NCBI RefSeq assembly: GCF_015832195.1
Contig: NC_052017.1
Span: 75,703,801 to 75,767,800 of the forward strand
Origin: Motacilla alba alba
Lineage: Eukaryota > Chordata > Aves > Passeriformes > Motacillidae
DNA: 64,000 bases
Direction: 5' to 3'
A model generated the notes under the pieces. It saw nothing but the letters and a program-made list of their open reading frames with translations, was not told where the DNA came from and searched no databases. Each line of letters opens with the position of its first letter. Position 1 is the stretch's first letter. Shown here one piece after another: positions 62,288-64,000 of the stretch. The translations under genes and the position numbers were made by a program.

Positions 62288-63544
62288 TGTATGTATTGAC
62301 ATTTGGACCTTTACTAAATAAAGACAGGTAAAACTTGTTCACATAAAATACATTTTAAGGCTTGGAAATGTAAGAAAAGCAGTTTTAAATAATCAGTGAA
62401 TCAAGAAATGTAAAAGAGCATGTCCACATCCTACTCACACAAGACATGCTGAGCACAGAACAGAGGGCACCTGCTTTGAAAGTTAAACTTAGCCCTTATA
62501 AGAGAGCCGATGGAGTCATTATTTTGACAGTTTCCTCATCTGACAGATATTCTCTTGTATCTTTTCCAAAAAGAACTCCTTTGAGCCAGTAGACTAACAT
62601 GGCAACAATACAAAACACTGGACAAGTTTCAAGAGTTATACCAACCTGTGCTCTGTAACCAATGTCTGTGTCTGGCTTTTGATCAGTGCAGTGAAGGAGC
62701 ATGCCCAATCAAACTAGTGTGTCCTGGATGACCAGAAGGTTTTCTTTGGATTAGTTTTCAACACAGGCACACGTAACTTAACTGATTGTCATGGACAGCT
62801 TCCTTCACATTTCATTATCTCCTGCAACCTCCAAATCACTAAAAGCCACATTTCACTGACTACTCAGAGTCTACTAATAGGTTGTCAAAATAAGGACAGT
62901 AACAAAAAATAAAAGTCAGACTCTGCTCACTCCTCCACACCAGTGTTTATGTATCTTTTTCGAAAGAATCAAACACCCCAAAGCCTGTAAAGTCTTAAAA
63001 ACAGATCTTCTTTTAAAAGTTACAGATTAAATCATTTTAATTCAATACACTTGAAATAAACTTCAGTGCAATGCCTGATTTTCTGCAATGGACTATCTAT
63101 TTAATACTGTCACTTAAGTGCAACATCTCTTCAAACTTTCCTCCTTGAAACAACTTGGTTTCTATGCATGGCATCCTGTAAGCCTCCACCAGACTGAGTG
63201 TCTCACCTGAAGTGCAGTCTTATGCCAACTAAGAACACTCCTCCACTGTTGTTTTGTAGGCATCAAACAAAAGTTTTCTGTGTGTCCACTTTAAAAGAAT
63301 GAGTAGTTTAAAGGACAAAATTGAAACTCTTGAAATCTCAAGTTCTATATACTGTGCTAGAAAATTTTGAAAAAGTTTATAGACAAGGAATTTCTGGCCT
63401 CAATGTCCATATACCATGGAAGACACACTGTTTCCATAGAAGAATAAAAAATAAATAAACCTGTACATACTGAGGTTCCAGATCAGTGCAGAACTTCTGA
63501 GAAACTGTATGTACAAAAGTCTCTAAGTGTGGGACTACCCAAAA
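62288..63544. other. Unique AT-rich DNA
   Basis: No gene or repeat was recognised. A rightward transcript from the neighbouring LTR would read into this stretch. Confidence 0.5.
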
Positions 63545-64000
63545 TCATTAAACCATAGATAGGTTTTGGTTGGAAGGGACCTTAAAGATGACCAAGTTCC
63601 AAAGAACTTGTCATGGGCAAGGACAGTTTTCACTAGGCCAGGTTGCTCAACGACCCCCACCCCCCACCCCTCCCCCCCCGCCACCCCCAGCCTGATTTTG
63701 AACATTTCCAGGAATGGAGCATCCACAATCTCTGTGGACAACATGTTTCAGTGTCACCACCCTCACAGAAAATAATTTCTTACTAATACCAAACATAAAC
63801 CTACCTGCTTTCAGATAAAAGCCAGTCCCCCTTGTTCTATCACTACATGCTCTTGTAAAATGTCCTGCTCCACCTTTCTTGTAGGCTCCTTTTTGGTGTT
63901 GGAAAGTTCATAAGGCCTTCCCAGAGCCTGCTCTTCTCCAGGCTCTAAACTCCAGCTGTCTTAGCCTGTGCTCATAGGAGAGGTGCTTCAGCCCTTTGAT
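63545..64000 (-). mobile_element. CR1 LINE 3' region, cut by window end
   Basis: On the plus strand it begins with the reversed CR1 terminus (ATAGGTTTTGGTTGGAAGGG, then ACCTTAAAGATGACCAAGTT). It continues through GAATGGAGCATCCACAATCT, CACCACCCTCACAGAAAATA, CCCCCTTGTTCTATCACTAC and CATAGGAGAGGTGCTTCAGC to the last base. The element lies on the minus strand, and its 5' part is outside the window. It is fairly well preserved apart from a C-rich tract that replaces the usual AGAGCCCCATCCAACC-like segment. Confidence 0.93.
63654..63688 (-). repeat. C-rich tract, G-quadruplex potential on minus strand
   Basis: Six C-runs of 4-8 bases are separated by one to three other bases. On the minus strand this gives more than four runs of G4+ with loops of one to three, a strong quadruplex pattern. 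It sits inside the CR1 tail. Confidence 0.85.

Overview
The window reads as non-coding nuclear DNA of a bird, probably a songbird. It is about two-thirds A+T by eye. The bird call rests on several fragments of the CR1 LINE family that end in the avian ATTCTATGATTCT-type terminus, and on solo LTRs of types I recall as common in passerine genomes (recalled, not searched). No protein-coding gene, exon, tRNA, rRNA or other RNA gene could be supported. The longest open frame is 163 codons, and it lies antisense to a CR1 remnant. All other frames are short, resemble no family I know, and fit chance. The window is therefore either a gene desert or the inside of a very large intron; the sequence alone does not decide which.

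Layout. 1-5.8 kb: unique AT-rich DNA with small direct repeats and a near-perfect 30-bp-arm palindrome at 5.03-5.10 kb. 5.9-6.1 kb: internally deleted CR1. 10.8-11.1 kb: CR1 3' end. 15.8-16.8 kb: CR1 carrying part of ORF2 joined to a 3' end. 18.3-18.9 kb: an older, amniote-type CR1. 19.9-20.1 and 21.5 kb: further CR1 tails. 24.8-25.5 kb: solo LTR. 28.3-28.9 kb (minus) and 29.9-30.1 kb (plus): remnants of ancient CR1. 37.2-38.0 kb: two adjacent minus-strand LTRs. 40.7-41.2 kb: CR1. 42.5-42.9 kb: truncated minus-strand LTR ending at a 16-G run. 43.6-43.9 kb: LTR-like block. 47.1-47.4 kb: CR1. 48.8-50.3 kb: a 1.55-kb GC-richer LTR-like element. 55.95-56.46 kb: a repeat-free block that reads like conserved regulatory DNA. 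57.3-58.0 kb: solo LTR with a perfect 5-bp target duplication. 61.6-62.3 kb: the freshest solo LTR, with TATA box and poly(A) signal. 63.5 kb to the end: minus-strand CR1 that runs off the window and holds a strong C-rich/G-quadruplex tract.

The recognisable history is retroelement insertion over a long time span: old CR1 relics, then avian CR1s, then at least three LTR insertions still datable by target-site duplications. All LTRs appear to be solo LTRs or fragments, since no gag, pol or env was seen between any pair. I found no new gene system. The most useful leads are the LTR promoters, the long hairpin at 5.03 kb, and the putative conserved element near 56.2 kb.
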